Source: CAYJKB01 sp964370625 (GTDB taxonomy: Bacteria > Bacillota > Clostridia > Oscillospirales > Butyricicoccaceae). From it: DNA of 55,317 nucleotides. Both the position numbers and the translations under genes were made by a program. The DNA lies in the NCBI GenBank assembly GCA_964370625.1, contig CAYJKB010000009.1:1-55317 (forward strand). The letters run 5' to 3'. This document shows, in pieces, positions 42,677 through 51,200 of the stretch. Numbering within the stretch: position 1 is the first letter of the stretch; every line of letters starts with the position of its first letter. A model generated the notes under the pieces. It was given only the letters and a program-made list of their open reading frames with translations, was not told where the DNA came from and did no database searches.

Positions 42677-42739
42677 ATGAAAATTATCATTTGCAATAGC
42701 TCTTTATTTTTAAAAGTTTTGAATACAGAAAAAGAATAA
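42677..42739 (+). CDS. Possible 20-codon leader ORF before OLE
   Basis: ATG with an AAGGAG ten bases upstream (42662-42667), then 20 codons reading MKIIICNSSLFLKVLNTEKE and a TAA. It lies between the dehydratase-like gene and the OLE promoter. Only the ribosome binding site supports it; conservation is unknown. Confidence 0.25.
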   Translation: MKIIICNSSLFLKVLNTEKE

Positions 42740-42785
42740 GTTAATATTTAGACTTTAATTTTTACATTCCGTTTACAAAAACATA

Positions 42786-42814
42786 TTGAAAAGATATTGA
42801 AAATATGTTAGTAT
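42786..42814 (+). promoter_or_regulatory. Promoter of the OLE RNA
   Basis: TTGAAA (42786-42791), a 17-bp spacer and an extended -10, TGtTAGTAT (-10 box 42809-42814). Transcription would start at about 42820-42822, exactly at the closing stem of the RNA. Confidence 0.75.
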
Positions 42815-42819
42815 ACAGT

Positions 42820-43418
42820 ATGGTGGTGCAGTATCCTAGTCGGATCATTCATCTCCTAAGACGGGCCTAAAAATCCGTAAAAGGGCATATCGATGAAGTC
42901 CCTTGTGCTTGCTTTATACGCCCAGTTTAGGGTGAGTGCTGGGGGTTAAGGCTTTAGGGCAGCCTACAATGGCATGTAGACCTGACCCTATTGCCGTGGA
43001 GACCTTATTTCGTGGGGCACCTATACATTCGAAAGGATTGATGGATGACCTACGGATAAGGATTAAACCTGCATTGCGGTACTTAATTGTGCTGTGTGCA
43101 GAGTAGCCTGCCTTGAGTGGCTATGGTGGATAAAGTATCCGCATTAAATTCTCTGGCCGGAGAAGATAATGTATTGATTTTTGAAACCATACCTGCAAAA
43201 GAGGCTAAGAGGTGATTTGACTGTTGCGGAAATCGCCTAGGCTGTCGTAATTGGGCAAGATTAGGATTGCAGTACGGACTAAGTGGCAATCCGGTCATCT
43301 GGCTTGTACCAGATTATAAGTTGTAATGGGAAACCTCCACTACGGTGACGAGTGGTTACTTATAGGGAAATCCTACCGGACCTAAAGCCGTAAGATTTAC
43401 TTTTCTTGCTACCACCAT
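42820..43418 (+). ncRNA. ole: OLE RNA (ornate, large, extremophilic noncoding RNA)
   Basis: A gene-free stretch of about 600 nt, unusually GC-rich for this genome. The ends pair: AUGGUGGU (42820-42827) with ACCACCAU (43411-43418). A nine-base long-range helix joins GGCTTTAGG (42950-42958) with CCTAAAGCC (43381-43389). Local hairpins include GGATTGC/GCAATCC (43264-43270 with 43286-43292), ATCTGG/CCAGAT (43297-43314), CCACT/AGTGG (43337-43355) and ATAAGT/ACTTAT (43316-43363). The class identity rests on size, this architecture and context: the next gene is the OapA-like membrane protein, followed by dxs, tlyA, argR and recN, exactly the neighbours of known OLE loci. OLE forms a membrane-bound RNP with OapA and supports growth under cold, alcohol or magnesium stress in alkaliphilic bacilli. 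No covariance model was run. Confidence 0.85.
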
Positions 43419-43481
43419 TTTAATTAAATAATAGCAATAAACATTTGCACAAAATATAAAAGTATAAAGGATGGAACAACA

Positions 43482-44081
43482 TTGGATACGGGAAACGATA
43501 AACATAATAAGGAAAAAAATAAAAAAATTAAACACCCCAAAAAGCCTTCACATATGCGCTGGGTGGTTACAATCACAATATTAAGTTTTATAATTTCTGT
43601 AACTTTGTCATACACTTCAACAATAGCACTTGAAAGTGCTACAATTGTAGTTGCTTTTTCGATTTTAATACTATTTATATTAGTTGGTATTTTATTTGAT
43701 ATAATTGGTGTCGCAGCAACGGCATCAACAGAAAAGCAATTTCATTCTATGGCTGCTCGTAAAGTAGTTGGTGCATCTCAAGCAGTTTGGCTTACACGAA
43801 ATGCATCAAAAGTAGGTAGCTTCTGTAATGACGTAATTGGAGATATTTCAGGTATTATTAGCGGTGCTACAGGGGCTCTTATCATTGCACGTATAGCATC
43901 AGACGGTTCGATAAAATCCACATTGATATCGCTTGCTATAACAGGTGCTATCGCAGCTTTTACAATAGGTGGAAAAGCAATTGGAAAAAGTATTGGTATT
44001 AGTAATTGTACAAATATAATATTTTTCACAGGTAAAATGATTTATTATTTTACATTACAACCATTTAGAAAAAATAGGTAA
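43482..44081 (+). CDS. oapA: OLE-associated membrane protein OapA
   Basis: A 199-residue protein with a basic N-terminal tail (Lys-rich, residues 7-25, suited to RNA contact) and four hydrophobic helices at about 27-45, 52-78, 122-142 and 146-166. A DxxxD motif (Asp117-V-I-G-Asp121) lies just before the third helix, as expected for OapA; LFDIIGVAAT at 71-80 is another conserved-looking segment. The start is TTG 43482 with AAAGGATGG about ten bases upstream. The gene begins 63 bp after the OLE RNA and ends six bases before dxs. Binding of OLE RNA to the membrane through this protein is known for other species and inferred here. Confidence 0.85.
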   Translation: MDTGNDKHNKEKNKKIKHPKKPSHMRWVVTITILSFIISVTLSYTSTIALESATIVVAFSILILFILVGILFDIIGVAATASTEKQFHSMAARKVVGASQAVWLTRNASKVGSFCNDVIGDISGIISGATGALIIARIASDGSIKSTLISLAITGAIAAFTIGGKAIGKSIGISNCTNIIFFTGKMIYYFTLQPFRKNR

Positions 44082-44087
44082 TAGTTA

Positions 44088-45959
44088 ATGAATAAATATA
44101 ATTTATTAGATAAATTAGATAGTAAAAAATTAAACGAATTTACACAAAAAGAAAGAGAAGAATTATGTCAAAATCTTAGAGATTTTGTGATTGATAAAGT
44201 ATCTGTCACAGGCGGACATTTAGCTTCGAATTTAGGTGTTGTTGAAATTACGGTTGCAATGCACACTGTATTTGATAGTGCAAAAGATAGATTTATTTTT
44301 GATGTAGGTCATCAAAGTTATATTCATAAAATATTAACAGGACGCAAGGATGATTTTAATTCTTTGCGTTCTTTTGGCGGTTTATCAGGCTTTACTAAGC
44401 CGTCTGAAAGCCATCATGATGCGTTTATTTCTGGTCATGCTTCAACTTCAGTATCAGTAGGTTTAGGTATGGCAAGAGCAAGAACGCTAAAAAAAGAAGA
44501 TTATACTGTAGTATCTGTAATTGGTGATGGGGCATTAACTGGTGGTATGGCTTATGAAGCATTGTGTGATGCTGGGCATAGCAAAGAGCCACTTATTGTC
44601 ATTTTGAATGACAATGAAATGTCAATCACACGTAATGTCGGTGCTATAAGCACTCACCTTGCAAAACTTAGATTAAAACCACGGTATTTAAATTTCAAAA
44701 AATATACGAAGAAAGTCTTGTTTAAAATTCCAGGAGGTAAAGGAATTTATAAGTTTTTAACAAGTACAAAAAGTGCAATTAAATCAGCTGTTTTACCTGC
44801 TTCGTTATTTGAACAAGTGGGATTTAAATATTTAGGTCCTGTAGATGGACATGATTTAAAATCTGTTACAGAACTTTTAGTTCTTGCAAAAAGCTTAGAA
44901 TGCCCAGTGTTAATTCATCTAATGACACAAAAAGGTAGAGGATACTCTTATTCAGAAGAAAGACCAGAAAATTATCATGGAGTATCAACATTTGATGTGG
45001 ACACAGGGAAATCAAATAAAAAATCAAGTCAAACATTTTCTGATATATTCGGCGAGCAGATGATGAATTTTGCAGAGGAAGATGATGCTATCTGTGCAGT
45101 TACAGCTGCAATGCAATCTGGAACAGGGTTGTCTAACTTTGCAAATACATATGAAAACAGATTTTTTGATGTTGGTATAGCAGAAGAACATGCAGTTGCG
45201 ATGTCTGCTGCAATGGCAAAACAAGGTTTAAAGCCTGTATGTACATTATATTCTTCTTTTCTTCAGCGTGCTTATGATCAACTTGTGCATGATGTCGCTA
45301 TTGATAACATAAATCTTACAATTGCAGTTGATAGAGCTGGAATTGTAGGAGAAGATGGAGAAACTCATAATGGAGTTTTTGATGTTGGATTTGTGCGTAC
45401 AATTCCAAATTTTACTGTACTATGTCCTTCAAGTTTTGAAGAACTGCGTAGTATGCTTAAAATTTCTCTTTATGAAAAAAATTCACCAGTGGTAGTACGT
45501 TATCCAAGAGGTGGACAAGGTTTATATACAGCTGATAATTCACATGAAACATGTACACTGTTAGAACAGGGAAAAGATATAACAATAGTAAGTTATGGTA
45601 TAATGATTAATAATGCATTAGAAGTTTTTAAAATTTTTAGTGCAAAAAATATTTTTTGTGATATAATTAAAATCAATGATATTACAAATAAAGATGAATA
45701 TATGGATATAATTCAGAAATCGCTCAAGAAAACAGGCAAACTTGTAGTTATTGAAGACGTTGTTGAATTTGGAAGTGTTGGAACTACGATTTTAAGCGAA
45801 TGTCAAAAAAGAAATTTTGCACCATTTAAATCATTGTTAGTAAATGTGGGAGATAGGTTTTTGCCACATGGTGCACTAAATAAAGTTTATGAATATTGTA
45901 ATATTGATGCTATTTCTATTGTAAAACATGTAACGGAGGCACTGAACATAGATGAGTAA
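44088..45959 (+). CDS. dxs: 1-deoxy-D-xylulose-5-phosphate synthase
   Basis: First enzyme of the non-mevalonate isoprenoid route and source of DXP for thiamine and pyridoxal; condenses pyruvate and glyceraldehyde-3-phosphate with thiamine diphosphate. The TPP motif GDGALTGGMAYEAL...NDN is present, with VGHQSYIHKILTGR upstream and the central domain RAGIVGEDGETHNGVFD. It has 623 residues, normal for the family. The ribosome binding site is weak (AGGTAAT), and the gene follows oapA by six bases. Its end overlaps tlyA by eight bases. Confidence 0.95.
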   Translation: MNKYNLLDKLDSKKLNEFTQKEREELCQNLRDFVIDKVSVTGGHLASNLGVVEITVAMHTVFDSAKDRFIFDVGHQSYIHKILTGRKDDFNSLRSFGGLSGFTKPSESHHDAFISGHASTSVSVGLGMARARTLKKEDYTVVSVIGDGALTGGMAYEALCDAGHSKEPLIVILNDNEMSITRNVGAISTHLAKLRLKPRYLNFKKYTKKVLFKIPGGKGIYKFLTSTKSAIKSAVLPASLFEQVGFKYLGPVDGHDLKSVTELLVLAKSLECPVLIHLMTQKGRGYSYSEERPENYHGVSTFDVDTGKSNKKSSQTFSDIFGEQMMNFAEEDDAICAVTAAMQSGTGLSNFANTYENRFFDVGIAEEHAVAMSAAMAKQGLKPVCTLYSSFLQRAYDQLVHDVAIDNINLTIAVDRAGIVGEDGETHNGVFDVGFVRTIPNFTVLCPSSFEELRSMLKISLYEKNSPVVVRYPRGGQGLYTADNSHETCTLLEQGKDITIVSYGIMINNALEVFKIFSAKNIFCDIIKINDITNKDEYMDIIQKSLKKTGKLVVIEDVVEFGSVGTTILSECQKRNFAPFKSLLVNVGDRFLPHGALNKVYEYCNIDAISIVKHVTEALNIDE

Positions 45960-46761
45960 AAAACGACTTGATGTATGGCTGTTTGAAAATGGACTATGTC
46001 CATCTCGTGAAAAAGCAAAAGCTGTAATAATGAGTGGAATTGTATATATAAATAATCAAAAAGCTGATAAAGCTGGGCAGATCGTAGAAGAAACTGCAAA
46101 TGTTGAAATTCGTGGAAATACACTGTCTTATGTAAGTCGTGGTGGGCTTAAAATTGAACGTGCATTAGAACATTTTGATATAAATCCTGAAAATTTGGTA
46201 GTTATGGATATTGGTGCGTCTACTGGTGGGTTTACAGATTGCTTGCTGAAAAGAGGAGCAACTAAGGTTTACTCTATTGATGTTGGATATGGTCAACTTG
46301 CTTGGAGCCTTAGAACAGACCCTAGAGTTGTATGCATGGAAAGAACAAATATCCGTCATGTAACACCAGAGAATTTAGAGGAAATACCTGATATGGCAGT
46401 TATTGATGTATCATTTATTTCTCTAAAACTAGTTTTACCAGTAGTGTCAAACTTAATTTCAAAAGAACATGGTGTAATAGCTTGTTTGATTAAACCACAA
46501 TTTGAAGCAGGAAGAGATAAAGTTGGAAAAAAAGGTGTTGTACGTGATAAAGAAGTACATGAAGAAGTGCTTTATAAATTTGTAGAAAATGCTACAAATG
46601 CTGGATTTTTTGTTCATGATATAACTTTTTCTCCGATTAAAGGACCAGAAGGAAATATTGAATTTTTAGGGTATCTAAAAAGAGAAGAAAACCCAAATGA
46701 AATTGACATAGAACAAATAGTAAGTTTTGCACATGACGAGCTTCATAAAAATTCGAACTAA
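45952..46761 (+). CDS. tlyA: TlyA-family rRNA 2'-O-methyltransferase
   Basis: Methylates ribose 2'-OH in rRNA (16S and/or 23S) and in some species acts with hemolysin-like properties. The N-terminal S4 RNA-binding domain (KKRLDVWLFENGLCPSREKA) is followed by an FtsJ-like methyltransferase: VVMDIGASTGGFTDCLLKRG as SAM-binding motif, DVSFISL and a KPQFEAGRDKVGKKGVVRDK stretch. It has 269 residues. The start lies inside the end of dxs, so translation is coupled. The place between dxs and nadK/argR/recN is the usual one. Confidence 0.93.
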   Translation: MSKKRLDVWLFENGLCPSREKAKAVIMSGIVYINNQKADKAGQIVEETANVEIRGNTLSYVSRGGLKIERALEHFDINPENLVVMDIGASTGGFTDCLLKRGATKVYSIDVGYGQLAWSLRTDPRVVCMERTNIRHVTPENLEEIPDMAVIDVSFISLKLVLPVVSNLISKEHGVIACLIKPQFEAGRDKVGKKGVVRDKEVHEEVLYKFVENATNAGFFVHDITFSPIKGPEGNIEFLGYLKREENPNEIDIEQIVSFAHDELHKNSN

Positions 46762-46893
46762 GTGGTTAAATATAATTTTAGAATTCAAATAAAAGATAGT
46801 GCAAATAATGTCCGTCTAATTGGTGTAAACTAAATAATAGAAGGATATTTTCATTGAATTTTGTGCCTTTCAAGGAAAGGAATGGGGATTAAA

Positions 46894-47742
46894 ATGAAAC
46901 ATGTTTATATTTATCCGAATACCACAAAAAAAGAAATTGAAAGAAAAATAAAACAATTAACGACATTTATTCTTGAATGTGGGTGTAAAATTTATATGCA
47001 TGAATGCCTAAAAGATACTTTTTATGGCGAATTTGATATTAATTTTGTTCCATTTGAAGAATGTATTGAAAATGCAGAGGTTATCATTGTTTTAGGTGGT
47101 GACGGAACGATACTAAGAATTGCTAAAAAAGCTGCTGAATATAATGTTCCGATTTTAGGAATTAATTTCGGTACAGTTGGATTTATTAGCGAACTTGAAA
47201 TATCTGAATACGCTTATCTTGCAAAGGTATTTAATGGTAAATACATATTAGATAATAGAATGATGCTAAAAGTAGATGTTATCCGAGATAATGAAATAAT
47301 ATATACAAAATATGCACTAAATGATGCTGTTGTGATTAAAGGAAATGCATTTAGAACAGTGCGTGTAGGTGTATTAGCAGATGATATTCCAGTTTCTAAT
47401 TTTACGGGCGATGGTGTTATTATATCAACACCAACAGGATCTACAGCATATTCATTATCAGCAGGAGGACCTGTGATAGAACCAGCAGCTGAAAATATAT
47501 GTGTAACACCTATTTGCGCACATGCACTGCAAGCAAAATCATATGTATTTGCACCTCAAAGAAAAATTGAAATCAGCACAACAGACGCTAAGAATGAATA
47601 TGTTTTCGTATCTGTTGATGGTGAAGATGGATATAAAATTTCTGATAATGATCGTGTTATAATAACAAAAGCGTCATTAGAATTAAAGTTAATCCGTGTT
47701 AAAGATAAAAGCTTTTACAGCGTTTTAAAAGAAAAATTATAA
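46894..47742 (+). CDS. nadK: NAD kinase
   Basis: Phosphorylates NAD+ to NADP+. Diagnostic motifs are VLGGDGTILRIAKK near residue 68, GINFGTVGFISE and, later, TPTGSTAYSLSAGGPV. The start at ATG 46894 (282 residues) is chosen because GGGGAT lies just upstream; a frame extending to 46861 would include it. A 12-codon frame (TTG 46854 to TAA 46890-46892) ends one base before this ATG, behind AGAAGGAT; it may be a leader, but is probably chance. Confidence 0.94.
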   Translation: MKHVYIYPNTTKKEIERKIKQLTTFILECGCKIYMHECLKDTFYGEFDINFVPFEECIENAEVIIVLGGDGTILRIAKKAAEYNVPILGINFGTVGFISELEISEYAYLAKVFNGKYILDNRMMLKVDVIRDNEIIYTKYALNDAVVIKGNAFRTVRVGVLADDIPVSNFTGDGVIISTPTGSTAYSLSAGGPVIEPAAENICVTPICAHALQAKSYVFAPQRKIEISTTDAKNEYVFVSVDGEDGYKISDNDRVIITKASLELKLIRVKDKSFYSVLKEKL

Positions 47743-47768
47743 AAACTTAAATGATTGGGGAAATCTAA

Positions 47769-48221
47769 ATGAAATTTCAACGACAAGCTAAAATAATTGA
47801 TATTATCGAAAAATTTGAGATAGAAACACAAGAAGAACTGTCAGAAAAATTGCGTGAGATAGGCTTTGATACAACTCAAGCCACAGTATCTCGTGATATA
47901 AAAGAGTTAAGACTAATTAAAATGTTGTGTTCAGATGGTAGATATAAATATGCCACATCATCTAAAGAAGCAGAAAGCAGTTTTTCAACTAGACTTCGAA
48001 ATATATTTAGAGAATGTGTGACATCTATTGAAAATGCACAAAATTTAGTTGTAATTAAAACATTACCTGGATTAGGTTCTGCCGCAGCTATGGCGATTGA
48101 TGCAATTAAAATGCCTGATGTAGTTGGAACTTTAGCTGGCGATGACACTGTATTTATAGTAATTCGCAATACTGAAAGTGCAGAAAATTTTGTAAAAGAA
48201 ACAAGCGAAATGTTAAGCTAA
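47769..48221 (+). CDS. argR: Arginine repressor ArgR/AhrC
   Basis: Represses arginine synthesis genes when arginine is bound. The N-terminal winged helix includes FDTTQATVSRDIKELRL, and the C-terminal oligomerisation domain has GSAAAMAIDAI and GTLAGDDTVFIV, with the two Asp that contact arginine. It has 150 residues. GGGG is upstream of the ATG. The order nadK-argR-recN is the Firmicute standard. No ARG box has been searched for here. Confidence 0.95.
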   Translation: MKFQRQAKIIDIIEKFEIETQEELSEKLREIGFDTTQATVSRDIKELRLIKMLCSDGRYKYATSSKEAESSFSTRLRNIFRECVTSIENAQNLVVIKTLPGLGSAAAMAIDAIKMPDVVGTLAGDDTVFIVIRNTESAENFVKETSEMLS

Positions 48222-48259
48222 ATGCTAAAAAGCAAAAAATCTAAAAGGAGTATCAAAAA

Positions 48260-49951
48260 ATGTTATCAACGCTTCACATAGAAAACATTGCTGTTATAGA
48301 ACAAGCAACTATAAATTTTGAAAATGGATTTAATGTGCTTACAGGAGAGACTGGTGCAGGTAAATCTATTATAATTGATTCTATTGGAGCTATCTTAGGA
48401 TTTAGAACAAGTAAAGAACTTATCAGATATGGCTCTAACAAAGGTTTTGTTAGTGCAATTTTTACAGATATTTCGAATAAGCTCAAAGACTTATTAGATG
48501 AAATGGGGCTATTAGCTGATGACGAAAATTCACTTATTATTCAACGTGAGATTTCAGAAAATGGCAAAAATAATTGCAGGATAAATATGCGTCCCGTTCA
48601 AGCATCAACACTGAAAATACTTGCACCATATCTTATTAATATACATGGTCAACATGATGGAGGTATGCTTTTAAATGCTGAATATCATATTGATTTTTTA
48701 GATGATTATTGCAAAAATACAAAGATTTTAAATGACTATAACAAAATCTATTCGAAACTAATTTCAATAAAACGCACTATAAAAAATATAGAAAAAGATG
48801 AAGCAGAACGTCAAAAGACGATTGAGCGATTAAGCTATGAAATCGAAGAATTGACAGAAGCTAAACTTAAAATTGGCGAAGAAGAACAACTTACAAAGGC
48901 AAAAGAAAGACTTGATAGTTTAGCAAAAATAACATATGCATTATCTTTTGCACATGATGCACTTTATGGATATGAAGAAAGCGATGGAGCATATAACGCA
49001 GTCTCAAGTGCTAGTAAAATGCTTTCTGCAATTGCTAATATTTCTGATGAATATCAAAGTTTGTATAATAAAATGGAAACACTTAAATATTCAATGGAAG
49101 AGATAGTTGCAGATATTTCTACAGCAGAAGATTTGCTTGATTCTGGCGAAGATAACTTTGAAAATATAGAACAAAGATTGGATTTTCTCTATAAATTACG
49201 ACTTAAATACGGTAAAAACATTGAGGAACTGATTGATTATACAACACAAGCTGAAAACGAGCTTAATAGTCTGACATCTGTTTCGCAAAATAAAGAAGAA
49301 TTACTCGTAAGTTATCGAGAAAATTTACAAAAAGCAAGAGAACTTTCAGCAGAAATCACAAAACGCAGATGTAATAATGCAATTAATCTTGAAAAGCAGA
49401 TTATTCAGTCATTATCTGGGCTTGATATGGATAAAATTTCATTTAAAATCAATATAGACACAGTGCAAACATTATCCGCAAAAGGATCTGATAAAGTTGA
49501 ATTTTTAATTTCTACAAATGCTGGTGAAACATTAAAGCCATTGTCAAAAATCGCATCTGGTGGTGAACTTTCTCGAATTATGCTTGCAATTAAAGGTGTA
49601 TTAGCTGATGGAGACATTGTTGATACAATGATTTTTGATGAAATTGATACTGGTGTAAGTGGTAGAGCAGCGCAGAAAATCGGTTACCGATTGTGGCAAC
49701 TCTCGAATAAAAGACAAGTGCTTTGTGTAACTCACTTAGCACAAATTGCAGCTGTTGCTGACAGACAATATTCAATTGAAAAATCAACTTTGAATGATAG
49801 AACGTATACAAATATTAATGAACTTGATGCTGAAAAACGTAAAAACGAGCTTGCTCGTATTATTGCAGGGGATAATATAACAGAAACCTCGCTTAAAACC
49901 GCAGAAGAATTAATTGAAAAATCTAATATATTTAAAATACAAAATAGATAA
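48260..49951 (+). CDS. recN: DNA repair protein RecN
   Basis: An SMC-like ATPase in double-strand break repair. Walker A is GETGAGKS near residue 29. Two coiled-coil arms occupy about 150-370. The C-terminal ATPase half has LSRIMLAIKGVL and the D-loop region FDEIDTGVSGRAAQKIG, followed by VTHLAQIAA. It has 563 residues. AAGGAG precedes the ATG. It ends the classical dxs-tlyA-nadK-argR-recN block; tyrS follows 19 bp later. Confidence 0.94.
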   Translation: MLSTLHIENIAVIEQATINFENGFNVLTGETGAGKSIIIDSIGAILGFRTSKELIRYGSNKGFVSAIFTDISNKLKDLLDEMGLLADDENSLIIQREISENGKNNCRINMRPVQASTLKILAPYLINIHGQHDGGMLLNAEYHIDFLDDYCKNTKILNDYNKIYSKLISIKRTIKNIEKDEAERQKTIERLSYEIEELTEAKLKIGEEEQLTKAKERLDSLAKITYALSFAHDALYGYEESDGAYNAVSSASKMLSAIANISDEYQSLYNKMETLKYSMEEIVADISTAEDLLDSGEDNFENIEQRLDFLYKLRLKYGKNIEELIDYTTQAENELNSLTSVSQNKEELLVSYRENLQKARELSAEITKRRCNNAINLEKQIIQSLSGLDMDKISFKINIDTVQTLSAKGSDKVEFLISTNAGETLKPLSKIASGGELSRIMLAIKGVLADGDIVDTMIFDEIDTGVSGRAAQKIGYRLWQLSNKRQVLCVTHLAQIAAVADRQYSIEKSTLNDRTYTNINELDAEKRKNELARIIAGDNITETSLKTAEELIEKSNIFKIQNR

Positions 49952-49970
49952 CTGAAAGAGGAAATAAAAA

Positions 49971-51197
49971 ATGAAAATTTTCGAAGAATTAAAAGCACGT
50001 GGACTTATTGCTCAATGTACTAATGAGGAAAAAGTTCAAGATTTACTTGATAATAAAAGTATAAAATTTTATATAGGATTTGATGCAACAGCAGACAGCC
50101 TACATGTAGGTCACTTTATGCAACTTGTAATTATGGCAAGAATGCAAAGAGCAGGGCATCATCCAATCGCACTTATTGGTGGCGCTACAACAATGATTGG
50201 TGACCCTACTGGTAAAAGCGATATGAGAAAAGTATTAACTCGTGAGCAAATTGACTTTAATGCTGAATGTTTTAGAAATCAAATGAGAAAAATGGTTGAT
50301 TTTGGTGAAGGCAAGGCTACAATGGTAAATAACGCTGATTGGATTTTAGAATTCAACTATATGGATTTTTTACGCCAAGTTGGTGTTCATTTCTCAGTAA
50401 ACCGTATGCTTACAGCTGAATGCTTTAAAAGCCGTATGGAAAAAGGTTTAACTTTCATTGAATTTAACTATATGTTACTTCAAAGTTATGATTTTTTACA
50501 TCTTAATCGTACTCATGATTGTATTTTAGAGCTTGGTGGAGATGACCAATGGTCTAATATTATTAATGGTGCTGACCTTATTCGTCGTGTTGATGGAAAA
50601 GAAGCTTATGGTCTTACTTTCAAACTTCTTACAACTTCAGAAGGTAAAAAGATGGGTAAAACTGAAAAAGGTGCAGTTTGGCTAGACCCTGAAAAAACTT
50701 CTCCTTATGAATTTTTCCAATATTGGAGAAATATTGATGATGCTGATGTTATTCGAATCATGAAAATGCTTACATTTATGACACTTGAAGATATTGCACA
50801 ATATGAAAAAATGGAAGGAAGCGAGCTTAATGTAGCAAAAGAGCGCCTTGCATTTGAAATGACTAAAATGGTTCATGGTGATGAAGAAGGCGAAAAAGCT
50901 TTAAATACAGCTCGTGATGTATTTGCAGGTAAAGTATCTAGTGAAAATATGCCTACAACAGAACTTACATCAGAAGATTTAGTTGATGGAAAAATTTCGA
51001 TTTTAGATGTACTTGTTAAAACAGGTTTAACACCGTCAAAAGCAGAAGCTCGCCGAGTAGTTCAGCAAGGTGGGGTAGAAATTGCTGGAGAAAAAGTTTC
51101 AGATATTACACTGGCATTTACAGCTGAAAACTTTACAGATGGTGAAATTATTATCAAAAAAGGCAAGAAAACTTATCACAAAATTACGCTTAAATAA
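49971..51197 (+). CDS. tyrS: Tyrosyl-tRNA synthetase
   Basis: Charges tRNA(Tyr). The class I signatures are HVGH (near residue 46) and KKMGKTEKG in place of KMSKS near 227, the usual TyrRS variant. The C-terminal S4 domain ends with KAEARRVVQQGGVEIAGEKV. It has 408 residues. The ATG at 49971 follows AAAGAGGAAA. There is no T-box leader, so it is not controlled by that riboswitch here. Confidence 0.95.
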   Translation: MKIFEELKARGLIAQCTNEEKVQDLLDNKSIKFYIGFDATADSLHVGHFMQLVIMARMQRAGHHPIALIGGATTMIGDPTGKSDMRKVLTREQIDFNAECFRNQMRKMVDFGEGKATMVNNADWILEFNYMDFLRQVGVHFSVNRMLTAECFKSRMEKGLTFIEFNYMLLQSYDFLHLNRTHDCILELGGDDQWSNIINGADLIRRVDGKEAYGLTFKLLTTSEGKKMGKTEKGAVWLDPEKTSPYEFFQYWRNIDDADVIRIMKMLTFMTLEDIAQYEKMEGSELNVAKERLAFEMTKMVHGDEEGEKALNTARDVFAGKVSSENMPTTELTSEDLVDGKISILDVLVKTGLTPSKAEARRVVQQGGVEIAGEKVSDITLAFTAENFTDGEIIIKKGKKTYHKITLK

Positions 51198-51200
51198 TAT

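Noticed and set aside
43083..43298. 71-codon minus-strand reading frame inside the OLE RNA
   Set aside because: No ribosome binding site, no recognisable family, and the region is explained by RNA structure.
42820..43418. RNase P RNA, tmRNA or a group II intron as alternatives for the structured RNA
   Set aside because: At about 600 nt it is longer than RNase P RNA or tmRNA; no tRNA-like ends or resume codon frame, no intron-encoded protein, and the neighbouring genes are those of OLE loci.
43385..43440. Intrinsic terminator right after the OLE RNA
   Set aside because: The closing helix is long-range and followed only by TTTTAATTAA, not a true T-run; it was not listed as a terminator.
46854..46892. 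12-codon TTG-start frame ending one base before nadK
   Set aside because: It has AGAAGGAT upstream but is too short and non-AUG to claim without conservation data.
49952..49970. Possible T-box leader before tyrS
   Set aside because: Only 19 bp separate recN and tyrS, too short for a T-box.
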